From NCBI RefSeq assembly GCF_024713975.1, contig NC_091115.1, forward strand, positions 588,501 to 652,500: 64,000 nucleotides of DNA, read 5' to 3'. The position numbers and the translations under genes were made by a program. Below, in pieces: positions 36,720 to 47,900 of the stretch (its first letter is position 1; the number at the start of each line of letters is the position of its first letter). The DNA comes from Paralichthys olivaceus. Taxonomy: Eukaryota > Chordata > Actinopteri > Pleuronectiformes > Paralichthyidae. The notes under the pieces are model-generated. The model did not search any database. It saw only the letters and a program-made list of their open reading frames with translations, and was not told the origin of the DNA.

Positions 36720-36825
36720 ATGGAGAGAGTTAGACCAGCAGGCAAAGTGCTTCAGCAGCCAATTACAGAGTTAGAGCCACTTCCTGCTGCGGATTCCAGA
36801 AGTCAGAGAATCAGCCAATCAGGAT

Positions 36826-37086
36826 CAGAGAATCAGGATCAGAATCAGGATCAGGATCAGGATCAGGATCAGAATCAGGATCAGAATCAGGATCAGGATC
36901 AGGATCAGGATCAGAATCAGGATCAGGATCAGGATCAGGATCAGAATCAGGATCAGAATCAGAATCAGGATCAGGATCAGGATCAGAATCAGGATCAGGA
37001 TCAGGATCAGAATCAGGATCAGGATCAGGATCAGGATCAGAATCAGGATCAGGATCAGAATCAGAATCAGGATCAGGATCAGCAGC
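36826..37086. repeat. Hexanucleotide array (CAGGAT/CAGAAT)n
   Basis: About 43 hexamers alternate between CAGGAT and CAGAAT in an irregular order. The + strand open frame (36684-37118) reads Asp-Gln-Asn-Gln repeats and the minus strand Ile-Leu repeats; neither is taken as a gene. It ends about 180 bp before the kcna1 TATA-like box. Confidence 0.97.
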
Positions 37087-37195
37087 TGCAGGAACATATT
37101 GAACTCGTGGTTATATAACATGATGCAGAGGAATCATGTTTGTGACCATGAAGCTTCTTTATCACAGATGTTTGATGAATCGTGCAGAACCTGCT

Positions 37196-37262
37196 CCACA
37201 CACACACACACACACACGCGTACACGCACGCGCGCGCGCGCGAACACACACACACACACACT
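37196..37262. repeat. Alternating purine-pyrimidine tract (CA)n-(CG)n-(CA)n
   Basis: CA dinucleotides flank a core rich in GCGCGCGCGCG. Strict purine-pyrimidine alternation with a CG core is the classic Z-DNA-prone pattern. It directly abuts the TATA-like box of the proposed kcna1 promoter. Confidence 0.9.
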
Positions 37263-37264
37263 CA

Positions 37265-37272
37265 TATATAAG
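37265..37272 (+). promoter_or_regulatory. kcna1: TATA-like box of the proposed kcna1 promoter
   Basis: TATATAAG follows the alternating CA/CG tract. A start site about 25-30 bp downstream would place the CT-rich stretch and two upstream ORFs in exon 1. No transcript data are available here, so this is inference. Confidence 0.35.
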
Positions 37273-37332
37273 CGACTGTAGAAGTGACTGTGTTACAGTC
37301 TGTCTGCATTGCGTCGAACCCCCCACCTCCTC

Positions 37333-37370
<38 letters not shown>

Positions 37371-37420
37371 ACCCCTCCCTCCCTCCCTCCTTCACTCCCT
37401 CTCTTCTCTCCTCCTGCAAT

Positions 37421-37519
37421 ATGCTTCTAAATGATCGCGGACGCGTCCTCCTCCTCTCCCCTCTTCCTCTCGGTGTTTTGAATAGAAAACCTCAGGAGCT
37501 CCTGAGCTGTTTGTGCTGA
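37421..37519 (+). other. Upstream ORF 1 in the kcna1 leader
   Basis: ATG at 37421 opens a 32-codon frame that ends with TGA at 37517-37519. The stop overlaps the ATG of the next upstream ORF by one base (TGATG), an arrangement compatible with termination-reinitiation. It matters only if the proposed exon 1 is transcribed. Confidence 0.35.
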
Positions 37520-37776
37520 TGCTGCAGAGTCCGCTCCTCTCCGCTCCCTCCATCCTCCTCCTCTCGCTCCCTCTCTCTCTCTCCGTCCTCCTTCTCTCCA
37601 GCATGATTTTCATTAAAAACTGTCAGTGCGGGTTTTTGCTGCGGAGCCGCGGATCTTCCTCCTCTTCCTCCACCTCCTCCTCCTCCTCCTCCTCCTCCTC
37701 CTCCTCCTGCGGGCTGCTCCGATCGACGGTGAAAACCAACACCAAGAGGATGCGGATGTTGACCAAGACAACATAG
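37519..37776 (+). other. Upstream ORF 2 in the kcna1 leader
   Basis: 85 codons from ATG at 37519. The predicted peptide has a Leu/Ser-rich hydrophobic stretch (about residues 5-28), a poly-Ser run from (CCT)n and a basic C-terminus. Low complexity argues against a conserved protein. As a leader ORF it could depress kcna1 translation. Confidence 0.3.
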
Positions 37777-37871
37777 TCTATTAATATTTCAGACCTACTG
37801 CAAAGCGATATTAGAATTAAAGCCAAGTTGCGGTGAGGACGCTCCACCTCCTGTTCTCCAACTCAGCGCAG

Positions 37872-38342
37872 GTACGGTTTCATTTGACGTCTCCATCTTT
37901 GTGTTTAGAATGAATTCATGTGTTCATGTGAATATGTGAATGTGTGAAACCTTCATGTGACCGGACTGTACTTGATGCATGAGTGAGACCTGACGTGCTC
38001 GCACAGAAGCAGCGCAGCCGCAACGCAAACTTGATGTATGCGGTAAAAATACAGCAGATGCAGCTGCTGCGTGATTCTGCTGCTGCTGACAAACAGGAAG
38101 CTCTGCAGAGGACGAGCAGCAGAATGAATGAGAGACACCAGACTGATGGTTTTGTTTGTTCCAGGTCAGATGAAGCTGTGAGGGGAAGATGTTGAGCTCG
38201 GAGATGATGGAGATGAAGGAGATGGAGACGGAGGCTTTGCACAGCTCCTGGTCTCTTTAGGAGCTTCTACACTCCATCCTGCCCCACCTCCCTCCCCACT
38301 TCCTCACACCACTTCCTCTTCCTGTCTGTCCCACCCCCCCAG
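37872..38342 (+). other. kcna1: Proposed 5'UTR intron of kcna1
   Basis: The donor GT is at 37872-37873. The acceptor is a pyrimidine-rich stretch (CTTCCTGTCTGTCCCACC, then C run) ending in AG at 38341-38342. Exon 2 would then begin 5 bases before the ATG. An alternative acceptor, TTTGTTTGTTCCAG, ends at 38164. Confidence 0.5.
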
Positions 38343-38347
38343 GAAAG

Positions 38348-39838
38348 ATGACTGTGGTGTCCACAGACAACATGGATGAGACCTCCACCCTCCCGGGTCA
38401 TCCACAGGACCCGTACCCGCCCGATGACGACCACGATGACCACGACTGCTGCGAGCGGGTGGTCATCAACATCTCGGGACTGCGCTTCGAGACGCAGCTC
38501 AAAACCCTCGCCCAGTTCCCGGAAACCCTCCTCGGGAACCCTAAGAAGAGGATGCGCTACTTCGACCCCTTAAGAAACGAGTATTTCTTTGACCGGAACC
38601 GACCAAGCTTTGACGCCATCTTGTATTATTACCAATCCGGGGGAAGGCTGAGAAGACCGGTCAACGTGCCTCTGGATATGTTCTCGGAGGAGATTAAATT
38701 CTACGAACTCGGCGCAGAGGCTATGGAGAAATTTCGGGAGGACGAGGGGTTTATTCGAGAAGAGGAGCGACCCCTGCCGGAGAAGGAGTTCCAGCGGCAG
38801 ATCTGGCTCCTCTTCGAGCATCCGGAGAGTTCTGGACCGGCCCGGGGGATCGCCATCGTCTCTGTGATGGTTATCCTTATTTCAATAGTCATCTTTTGTT
38901 TGGAGACACTACCGGAGTTGAAGGAGGACGCCAGCGGCCGGATGCAGGTGGTAGGAAACACGACCGTATTTTATAAACCCAACGTGCTCACGGACCCTTT
39001 CTTTGTGGTGGAGACGCTGTGCATCATCTGGTTTTCCTTTGAGTTGATAGTTCGGTTTTTCGCTTGCCCCAGCAAAGCGGCGTTCTTTAAAAACATGATG
39101 AACTCTATTGACATTGTGGCTATAATCCCGTACTTCATCACACTTGGCACAGAGCTGGCTGACGACCAAGAGAACAAGGAGGGTAAAGGAGGAGGGGAGC
39201 AGGCCACATCTCTGGCTATTCTCAGGGTGATCCGTCTGGTGAGGGTGTTCAGGATCTTTAAATTGTCCCGACACTCGAAGGGGCTCCAGATTCTGGGGCA
39301 AACTCTGAAGGCGAGCATGCGGGAGCTGGGCTTGCTCATTTTCTTCCTCTTTATTGGCGTGATTTTGTTCTCCAGCGCCGTGTACTTTGCAGAGGCCGAG
39401 GAGAAGGAGTCGTTCTTCACCAGTATCCCGGATGCTTTCTGGTGGGCGGTGGTGTCTATGACGACCGTCGGCTATGGGGACATGTACCCCGTGACCATCG
39501 GCGGGAAGATCGTGGGCTCGCTGTGCGCCATCGCCGGTGTGCTCACCATCGCACTGCCGGTACCGGTCATCGTGTCCAACTTCAACTACTTCTACCACCG
39601 GGAGACGGAGGGCGAGGAACAGGCCCAGCTGCTCAACGTTAGCAACCAGAACCTGGCGTCGGACACCAACTCGAGTCGCCGCAGCTCCTCGGGGGTCAGC
39701 AAGTCAGAGTATATGGAGATAGACGAGGACATGAACAACAGCATCGATAACTTTAGGGAAGCGAACCTTAGAACTGCCAACTGCACGGCTCCGAGCCAGA
39801 ACTGTGTGAACAAGGGGAAACTTCTCACCGACGTGTGA
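38348..39838 (+). CDS. kcna1: Voltage-gated potassium channel, Shaker subfamily, Kv1.1
   Basis: 496-residue alpha subunit of a low-threshold delayed-rectifier K+ channel, in mammals mainly axonal and juxtaparanodal. Human Kv1.1 is 495 residues. ATG start follows a splice-acceptor-like sequence by 5 bases. Visible: T1 domain about 36-135, S1 167-187, glycosylation site NTT at 204, S2 about 218-238, S3 about 249-268, S4 with regularly spaced basic residues about 292-306, S5 about 326-346, filter TVGYGD at 373-378, S6 with PVP at about 404-406. The tail ends in GKLLTDV (PDZ ligand) and carries [16 protein letters not shown] and RTANCT, which are typical of Kv1.1. Tyr380 after GYGDM is the residue that makes mammalian Kv1.1 sensitive to TEA. 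Ile401 in S6 matches the mammalian I400V RNA-editing site. Codon use is less GC-biased than in its two neighbours. Confidence 0.97.
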   Translation: MTVVSTDNMDETSTLPGHPQDPYPPDDDHDDHDCCERVVINISGLRFETQLKTLAQFPETLLGNPKKRMRYFDPLRNEYFFDRNRPSFDAILYYYQSGGRLRRPVNVPLDMFSEEIKFYELGAEAMEKFREDEGFIREEERPLPEKEFQRQIWLLFEHPESSGPARGIAIVSVMVILISIVIFCLETLPELKEDASGRMQVVGNTTVFYKPNVLTDPFFVVETLCIIWFSFELIVRFFACPSKAAFFKNMMNSIDIVAIIPYFITLGTELADDQENKEGKGGGEQATSLAILRVIRLVRVFRIFKLSRHSKGLQILGQTLKASMRELGLLIFFLFIGVILFSSAVYFAEAEEKESFFTSIPDAFWWAVVSMTTVGYGDMYPVTIGGKIVGSLCAIAGVLTIALPVPVIVSNFNYFYHRETEGEEQAQLLNVSNQNLASDTNSSRRSSSGVSKSEYMEIDEDMNNSIDNFREANLRTANCTAPSQNCVNKGKLLTDV

Positions 39839-42260
39839 GGCAGCGTCTGACGCACCAGTGTAAATATTGTAGAAATATCTGGATGCTTTATCTCCATTGG
39901 TGCATTTTATTCTCTTCTTTTGCATAGATACATTCAAACATGTGTGAAGACTCATAGTTTAAAGGCTCACATGGTAAATTTGTACAAGTGATTTCATCCA
40001 AAAAAATAAACTAACAAGGGATTAGTTTGGCAATAGGACAAAGATCGGCAGGTGTCAGGGAAGATTTTTGATAAATGATTCTATTTATTTGAAATCCTTA
40101 ATTCTGCCCGTAGAATTAAAGCTGAACAACATATGTTGCTCAGAAAGGAGCGGCTGGTTAGTTTCCATGATCTCCAGAGTTCTGCAGCGTTGTCTTCGTC
40201 AGTCTTAAGAAAATAACCCTGATGACGTCATGTGACCTTGACCAGGGACAGGGTATTTTTGGCCACGTTGCACGTGGACTTACTTTAGTTTGAGTGTTTG
40301 AATACAACCTGGTGTTAGCGTCAAAGTCTCAGTTTCCTTTTCTCCGCAGCTATTTGTGGAAACAGCTAGATGCACAAAAAGGAGCAGGATAAATCATTTA
40401 AGAAACAAGCTCGAGTAAACTTGAAGGAACCAATTCAGACAAGATAATGCAAGTGTATCTGTGCACAGCCTCTTAACAAGAAGACGATTATTTCAAAGTG
40501 CTTTACATGAGACAAAAAAGACTTAAAGACCAGAGACAACCGAGACAAAGTGACAGAAAAAAACACAAACAGGGTTTAAAAACAGACGACTACAAGATAA
40601 AAGTAAGTTAATGTGATTCAGAAATGAGAAAAAGTAAATGTTTGACCAAAGTGAGGAAGAGAATCAGAATCTTCAGAGTACGATGAATTGAGTTTATCAG
40701 AAAATCTCCTCCACACCTTCCTGGCTTTGTACCACGGACTCAACCTTTAAGATCAAAAGACAAGTCAACAAAACAAAGCCCAGCTGAGATTTGAGGAACG
40801 TGTCGGAGGACGGCTCCCCGAGGAATCACATTTCACTGGATTACAGCTGACTCATCCAGGGAAGGGTTTCTGGGGGAAAACTTGACTCCAGATGTTGAGT
40901 GAAGTTTTTCAGGCACCTTATCAGACACAAAAGAAGACGTGTGCCGAGCTCGTGGAGGATTATGTGCACTGCTGCTACAGGTCGGCTGGAGGTTCCCTGT
41001 ATGATGCCATGCAACACTCCTTTATATAAAAGCATGTGGAGACTCTCTTCTCTCTTATATCAGCATGCACAAGATGTTACCTCATTTTTATTTTTACAGT
41101 CCTTTCTCTCTTCTTTGACCTTCATCTTCTCCTTTTTTGGATTTTTTCTCTCATTTGTTTTCACCAAAAGTGCACTGCTATTTATTATTGTTTAATTTAT
41201 TTCGAGGCATTTACGTGTTGAATGTTAAAAATCATTATGGGAACAGGAACACTTCTTTTTCGAAGATCACGGCATGTCAAAATACTAAAGCATTATGGCC
41301 TAATTAGCTATGGTATAGCTACGTATACTCAATGCATGATGTCAGTATTTAATTGCTTGCAGTTGTGGAGGGACCTCGGGAGCTGGTGGACGATCCTCCT
41401 CCTCACTATTGTCAAGCTAACAACAGGATATGGTGCATGACGGAGCTAAAGGCCGGACGGGACAAACAAAAAGAGAAAAAACAAGAAAAAAAAATCACAA
41501 GAGACAAATCTCTTTTAAAAAAAGGACATTTCAGAAGTTACCTCCTCCTCTTTGGTTTATTTAAAGCTCTGATCTTTGACGATGAAGTGCATGGGATCAT
41601 TTTATGTGACTTGTGGCCCCGTTTTTCTTTTTTTTACAACATTTGATCTTTTATTTAAAAGGTTTCAAGAAGGAAAAGCAGTAGAATTTAACACATTTCA
41701 TAGATATTATCTAAAATTAGTTTCTAGTGCCTTCAACCCGTCTCATTATTGAATTGACTAAAGTGCCTCCCGTTACAACAGAAGACAAAGAGCTTACAAT
41801 GTGCAGCTTAACTTCTCCTGCCATAAAGATGCACTACTCCCTGCACATCTGGAAACAAGAGGGTTCGATGTAGACAATGAAAATATTCCTTATTCCCGGG
41901 CCAGATGTATCTGACTCCTGGTTGATGACACACGGTTCAGTCCACGTCTAACGGAACAGATCATTTCAGATCAGGAGGTTTGAAAAGAAAAGTTTCCTCA
42001 CATCTGCTTTGAGATTCTTAGATTCCCGTTTCTCTCGTTCAGTATTATCATCGTGACCATCACACTTCACACAACCTTCATCATTTCAGCTGCTGCTTCC
42101 GTCAAACTGGTCGAGTCAGCTGCTGGATTAGCTGTTGTAGCTGACGACATATTGACACGTGTCAGTTTTTCTCTGTTCGGTTCGGTCGCTAGCTGCGCAG
42201 GGATTTATTTCATTATTGATTTAACAGAAGTTAAACACATAAAAGTCTTGACAAGGTTTT
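39839..42260 (+). other. kcna1: kcna1 downstream flank, probable 3'UTR
   Basis: An AATAAA lies at 40005-40010, about 170 bp after the stop. Beyond it the sequence stays AT-rich and free of simple repeats for about 2 kb, notably 41200-41450, which would fit a long 3'UTR as known for mammalian Kv1.1. A segment at about 40480-40600 (with TTTCAAAGTGCTTTACAT) resembles a dispersed repeat end. No ORF here has a family signature. Confidence 0.35.
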
Positions 42261-45229
42261 AGCTGTTTGATTGAAATCCTCATCTGTTTAATCTGGTTTG
42301 GATCGACGCGGTTCAGAAGCTCGTTCAGGATCCTGACTGCTGTGTTTACTTCACATGGACACAGACACGGCTTGAAACTAGGAATGGAAGTTTTATTTGG
42401 AAAGTTTTGGAGATTGTGCAGATGATGCTGGGGACTATTTTCAGTGGTGGATGGATTTGGAGCAGCAGCGAGTGACGAAGGAACGTGATGTTCACAGAAT
42501 CTGTGAAAAGGACAGAAGACGTTTCAGTTTGTTTCACTCTGACGAGAAGAAAATGTTTTGAAATGTCTCCAGATTTATATTTTAACGTTCAATATTGCCA
42601 GTTGCAAAAACTATCTTGAGGACGTGACCTCAGTGTCCTCAGTGTCCTCAGTGTCCTAGGTGTCCTAGGTGTCCTCAGCACAACTAAATTTCAGACGGAC
42701 TCGGATCTGCAGCGTAATCAGCAGCAGCTTCTCCTCCTCACGCTGCCGGAGGCGACTGTGAGCTGAGCTGAACAGCGCCCCCTGGCTGCTCTCATCACTG
42801 CCGCTCTCTGATTACTGGGACCAATATCCTCTGCTGAACATTAGATCTCCTCTTTTTAGAATCACCTGGACACACGTTGATGTGTGTTTGTTCTGTGGTG
42901 TGTCCACGTCACTGCTGCTTCGTCTCAGAAAGAGCTGCAGTGTTTCTGACTCACGTCGTCCTGCAGCTCAGCGATGGGAGGTTTAAGAAATTATATAACA
43001 ATCGATGGTTTGAAGAGTGAGGGTGCTGCTGTGAGCAGAGTTGTGACGGACGTGAGAGTCTCCTCTGCAGAGCTGCTGAACATCACCACAGACATTAGTC
43101 ACTCTACACGCCTGCAAAATGGCGCTGCTGCTGCTGCTGTGTTGTTCTGAGAGCGGAGCACATGTCTGTGTGAGGGAGTTTCCTGTGGACGACGAGACGC
43201 TAACAACACGACTGAGTCGATGACCCTGAAGCTTCTGAAACCATCAGTGCTCACTGATGTGAACTGAAGGAATCCAGATCAAATGTGCTTAACGTCTCAC
43301 ATTTCCACTTTGTGCAAATCACTGAGAGTGAAGCTGAAGTGTTCGTCCTTCATCTTCCACATTCTGATTCACCTCTGACTTCTCCAAACTCAATGAGGGT
43401 TTTGTTGACAGCTGAGGACGACGTCTTTATTTGTTTTTCTCTCCGTGTTTCTCAACGTTAACCACGTTCTGATTCATGTAACCATGGAATCAAACATCCG
43501 GTAAATCCGGAGATTCTACTTGAACCCAAACGACGATCTCACCCTGAACAAACAGTTCGATCTGAAGAAACGTGACCAAACAACGATGTTTGAGTTTAAT
43601 GAGTCTCAGGACAAACGACCCACGTTGTTCAGGTCGGACGACTTGTTCAAATTAAGACTAAAACACATTTTGATTTTAAATGAGGAGTTTGAATGAATCA
43701 GCTTGAGTTGTGGGATTTAAATAAGAATCTGCAGTTTGTCTCATTCAGAGTAGAAGCAGCTGCTGCAGCTCAGATAAACTGAATTCATCAGACTTTCAGG
43801 TTTTATACTTGGAACGTTTCCTCGCAGCTTCGGAGCCGAACCTCATCTGAGAGGATCCGTGCGTCTCCTCTTAAACTGACCTGAGAGCAGCTCGATCAGC
43901 TGCTTCCACTCACACTGATGAGACCCGGTGTGACGACGTCATCGGCAGCTCCTGTGGAATCTGTGACACCTCCATCGTTCACATTAGAACATTCAGTGAC
44001 GTCACGTCTGAACGACTTCAACGCACACGCGTCGTCTGAAGACTGGTTGCTATGGTTACCTGCAGTTTGATTCCCATTATGTGTCAAAGTCTGTGATGAC
44101 GAATCGATTTGAACCATAAATTAGATTAAAGATAAAGATTCGACTTTAAACCCTGAATATTAACTGAACATACAAAAATCACTTTGTTGCTGAAATGTAA
44201 AGAATCAGTGATAAAAAGTTTTAAAGGCTCGATCGTAATTTGTGTTGTTCATTTTCTTGACTGCACAAATTATGAACTAGTTTGGGAAAATGACTTTTTT
44301 CTCAAGATCGTGATTTGAGTGTTTGCAGCTTTGTGAAACACCAGTGAGCGTCCACATTCAGCTCAGCTGGGACGTTTCCACCGGTTGTGTTTTCAGTGCG
44401 TGTGAGAATCAGCTGTGTGTCATCAACCTGTTGATCTCAGGCCCGTTTTACAAACTGCTGTTGAACGTGTGATGAAAAAAAATCCCTTTAATCAAAGTCT
44501 GATGAAAAAAAGAAGCAAACACAGGTGCTACGTGTTAAACATGTTCCACAGGAGAGAACAATTAGAAACTTCACATGGAAATTAAATTCAATCTCTATAT
44601 TTTCTTGACAACTCTTTTAAAATTAGTGATTCAGTTCAACATCAGGGTAGTCGGTCGTCTTGTGGTTTTAATTTCTGTTTGTTCACATTCGTGGTGTTTT
44701 TGCCGTCGAACACTGAAGGGACCAAATAATGTTTTCATCAGAGCAGCTCAACGGACGAAGATTCACACAACAAGAAGCGTTTTGTCGATCGAGGTCGTTT
44801 CTTTTTCAGAAAATCATTTAGTTTGATATGCAGCAAAGAGGGAAATCACTGGCCCTTTCAAATTAAAGTCCGGGAATGTGTATTTACACAGATTCTTATC
44901 ATTTTACAAGCTTTTAACTGCCAAGTGTAAACTGCTGAATAAATCGATCATGTGATTTTAATCCGCTGCATATCAACCAGTTCTCCTACATGTGTTCTGT
45001 TCACAGGAAATTTGGAAAATCATTTTGATCGATGTAGAGTTGAAGTTCCTTAAAGCTGCATTAGTAGATTTCAGTCTCTTTGAAAATGTGAGCGAACGTG
45101 TCACTGGAAGAACCAGGTGACAGTTGTTAACGAAGGAAAGGAAAAAATATTATGCAGCTTTAACTTTCAACAGCTTTTTCTTTCAGAAACAAAGAAACTC
45201 TGCTTCGTGTTTTTAAACTGTCACACCTC

Positions 45230-45230
<1 letters not shown>

Positions 45231-45270
<40 letters not shown>
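45231..45270. repeat. (GAT)n microsatellite
   Basis: Thirteen GAT triplets, giving poly-Asp or poly-Met frames. Confidence 0.95.
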
Positions 45271-46373
45271 CACAGACGAATTTCAGGTATGAAAATAGTC
45301 TCGAGGTGCAAAGAGAACGTCTCATCGTGTTTTCTGTCAACGTTGGAGACAAAGTGCACGAGTGACACGATGGTATCATTCAAACACATGAATGCTGCTC
45401 AGATAGTTTTGCTCACGCAGACGTTAGCGTCAGTATTATCGTTGCTTCACTGTTTCTCTCAGAACAACGTTTTTTTAAACGGTCTATTTTTAGCCGGAGG
45501 TTTATTTTGGGACTCGTTCGGTTCAGTTAAGTTCGTCTGTTCCCTCTCGTCCCGACTCACAGTGAGAAGCCAAAGTCTCGTCCTGACCACGACGATGAAA
45601 CAAGAAAAGAGAATAAATGAATATGTAGAAAATGAACTGTGCTCATCACTGAGTCGCTCACTTCGCAGTACGTCCACTCTCTTTCTCTGAATTTGTTTTT
45701 GCTGCAGTACGCAGTGTCTGTCATCTGTTGGTGAGGCATCATCGTCTGTAACCTATGCAAGGTTAGTCGACAAGTTATGTCCATTCTGACGTCATCATAT
45801 TACAACAGTTTCAATAAATTTTGAAAGATACGACTCTGCTGTTTGTTGATTATTGAAGGTTCAAGGAGCTAAATGTGCTTTTAGCTCAAATGTGTTATAA
45901 CTCAAATGTTTTCATGCTCTAATCTAACATGTCCTCACACTGTCCATCGCTGCAGCTCCTCTTTCAGCCTCTGTCTCACTTGAGTTTAGCTCCTGTGTCG
46001 ACAGACGTCGAGCAGGTTACAAACGTCAGCAGAAGATTCACATTTTCATCTTAATTAGAAGCAGAAACGCTTCAGGACGACACAAAGTCGAAGTCCAGGA
46101 GCAAACAGACGCTGGAGCACAACAGCAGCACGTGTAAATGTGACCTTACTAAAATAGTCTGGCATGTGAAGCAGCTCAGAGTGTCAGGACACGACAACAC
46201 TACCACTGACACACGACAGCAGCTCAACAGACACAGTGTGGAAATTTAAATATATAGCTTCTGAAGAACTCATTAATGATTCTTCAAGCTTCACAAACAC
46301 CGTCAATTATTCAGAAACGGAGTCGTCCTCAACACGTCCCTGTTCAATGAGGAGGAAGAAGAGAAATCACAAG

Positions 46374-46411
46374 AGTAGAAGAAGAAGAAGAAGAAGAGGA
46401 AGAAGAAGAAG
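46374..46411. repeat. (GAA)n-rich tract
   Basis: GAA triplets interrupted by one GGA-type unit. Confidence 0.9.
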
Positions 46412-47776
46412 AGTGTTTTCAGGTGAGTCAGAGGACGGAGGATGTTTCTGATATGAAGCAGTGACCTCAGTGAGGGGCTCGTTCTCCAGGACCCTCGGTC
46501 TCTGGATCTGGCCGAGGCAGCTGCAGTGCTGCAGCGCGAGGCCTCTCAGTGTCAGTGTTGTTGTGCAGCTCTCGTATCTGTCGAAGCTGTTTCTGTCGTA
46601 TTCTTAGCTCAGTGGAGAATCTGCCGTGTGACTCAGTGTGTCCTCTGCAGCCCACAGACTCTGCAGCACCATGAGACTCAGCGTCCAGCGCCGCTGCTTC
46701 TCCCCGTGTGGAGACTGCATCACGCTTTTACAGACCGAAGCTGCACACGTATGAGCTGCAGCAGCGTCACGCCTCAGTGTTTTCTTTGTTGCACATGTTG
46801 CACGGTATTTTTTTCTCATGCACGTATGATGGCTGTTCTCACTTCTCTCCTCAGCGTCTCCGCTGCACCTGAATCCTGATGATTGTCCTGGTTTGTGTGT
46901 GTGAATCACAGCGAGGCTGCGGCAGCACTGCAGCGCTACAGCACATGTGAGTGAGACGAGCTGTTTCTGTGGAGACTCGTGAGAGAGGCAGCCCAGGGCC
47001 GAGAGCAGGTCGGGTGAGTGTGGGCGGACGAGGAACAACGCAACAGAGAGAAAGAACAGGAAACAGGAAGAGGACGAGATGCTGTTCAGATCTGCACTGA
47101 AGTCCTGACATGTTCCTCACATGTTCCATACATGTTCCTGATATGTTCTGAGGGTCTATGTGTGAGAACATGTCTCACGCTTGTGTGTGTGTTGTTCACT
47201 GCTCAGCGACACCTCCTGAGGCTCACAGGGTTCAGGTGGATGCATCATTGGCATCACAAGCTGCCAACGCCCACTTCACCCGCCCACGTGCACGGCCTCA
47301 TCCTCCATCTCTCTCGTACAGTCTAACCTCGCGGCCCGGCCGTCTCCTCGAGTTTCATTTTCCACTGCAGCGTTCCAACTCTTACCTGAGTTCACGCATT
47401 CAGGCAGAGAGGAGGCGAGACGGGGGCGGTGGGACCGGCCCGGGCGTCACCAGACAGCAGAGAACAAGCAGGAGGCTCATTGGGTTTCATCGCTTCCTCC
47501 GGAGCTCTGAGCGCCGACGCCAGCGTCCACGTGGACTCACAGCGTGAAGAGGCCAAAGATCAGAGGGGGGGGAGGGGGAGAGAAGAGGACGAGCAGGAAC
47601 AGTTTTATCTAAAGTACATTTTAATAATAATTTACTGGTGTTATTAACGATAACAGTGGCGACGGCGACGGCACCCGTTCATAACACGACGCCATTAAAC
47701 TTTTCAGAACCACAGACTGAAAATAAAGATGGACGACACGTCTCCTCTTCCTCACGCTGAAATTCAAATCATACTG

Positions 47777-47900
47777 TCAAAATAAAAGCAGCTGAATTGA
47801 CTGTGATCAGCTCCTGTTCTTTCAAAATAAAAGCAGCTGAACTGATTGTGATCAGCTCCTGTTCTTTCAAAATAAAAGCAGCTGAACTGACTGTGATCAG
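47777..47900. repeat. 45-bp tandem repeat, 2.7 copies
   Basis: Units start at 47777, 47822 and 47867 with TCAAAATAAAAGCAGCTGAA and contain CAGCTG and TGATCAGCTC. The 45-bp period keeps a minus-strand frame open as 15-residue repeats, which is not enough to call a gene. Confidence 0.95.

Larger units (their letters stand above)
37295..37871 (+). other. kcna1: Proposed non-coding exon 1 of kcna1
   Basis: The segment is CpG- and CT-rich, with (CT)n at about 37336-37369 and (CCT)n at about 37669-37707. It ends in a good donor, GCGCAG|GTACGG, with GT at 37872-37873. Mammalian KCNA1 also has a non-coding first exon. The start is a guess from the TATA-like box; the donor is the better-supported end. 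Confidence 0.45.

Noticed and set aside
36684..37118. 144-codon ATG frame with Asp-Gln-Asn-Gln repeats upstream of kcna1
   Set aside because: About two thirds is the CAGGAT/CAGAAT hexamer array; the non-repeat start has no recognisable domain. Minus-strand Ile-Leu frames are equally open.
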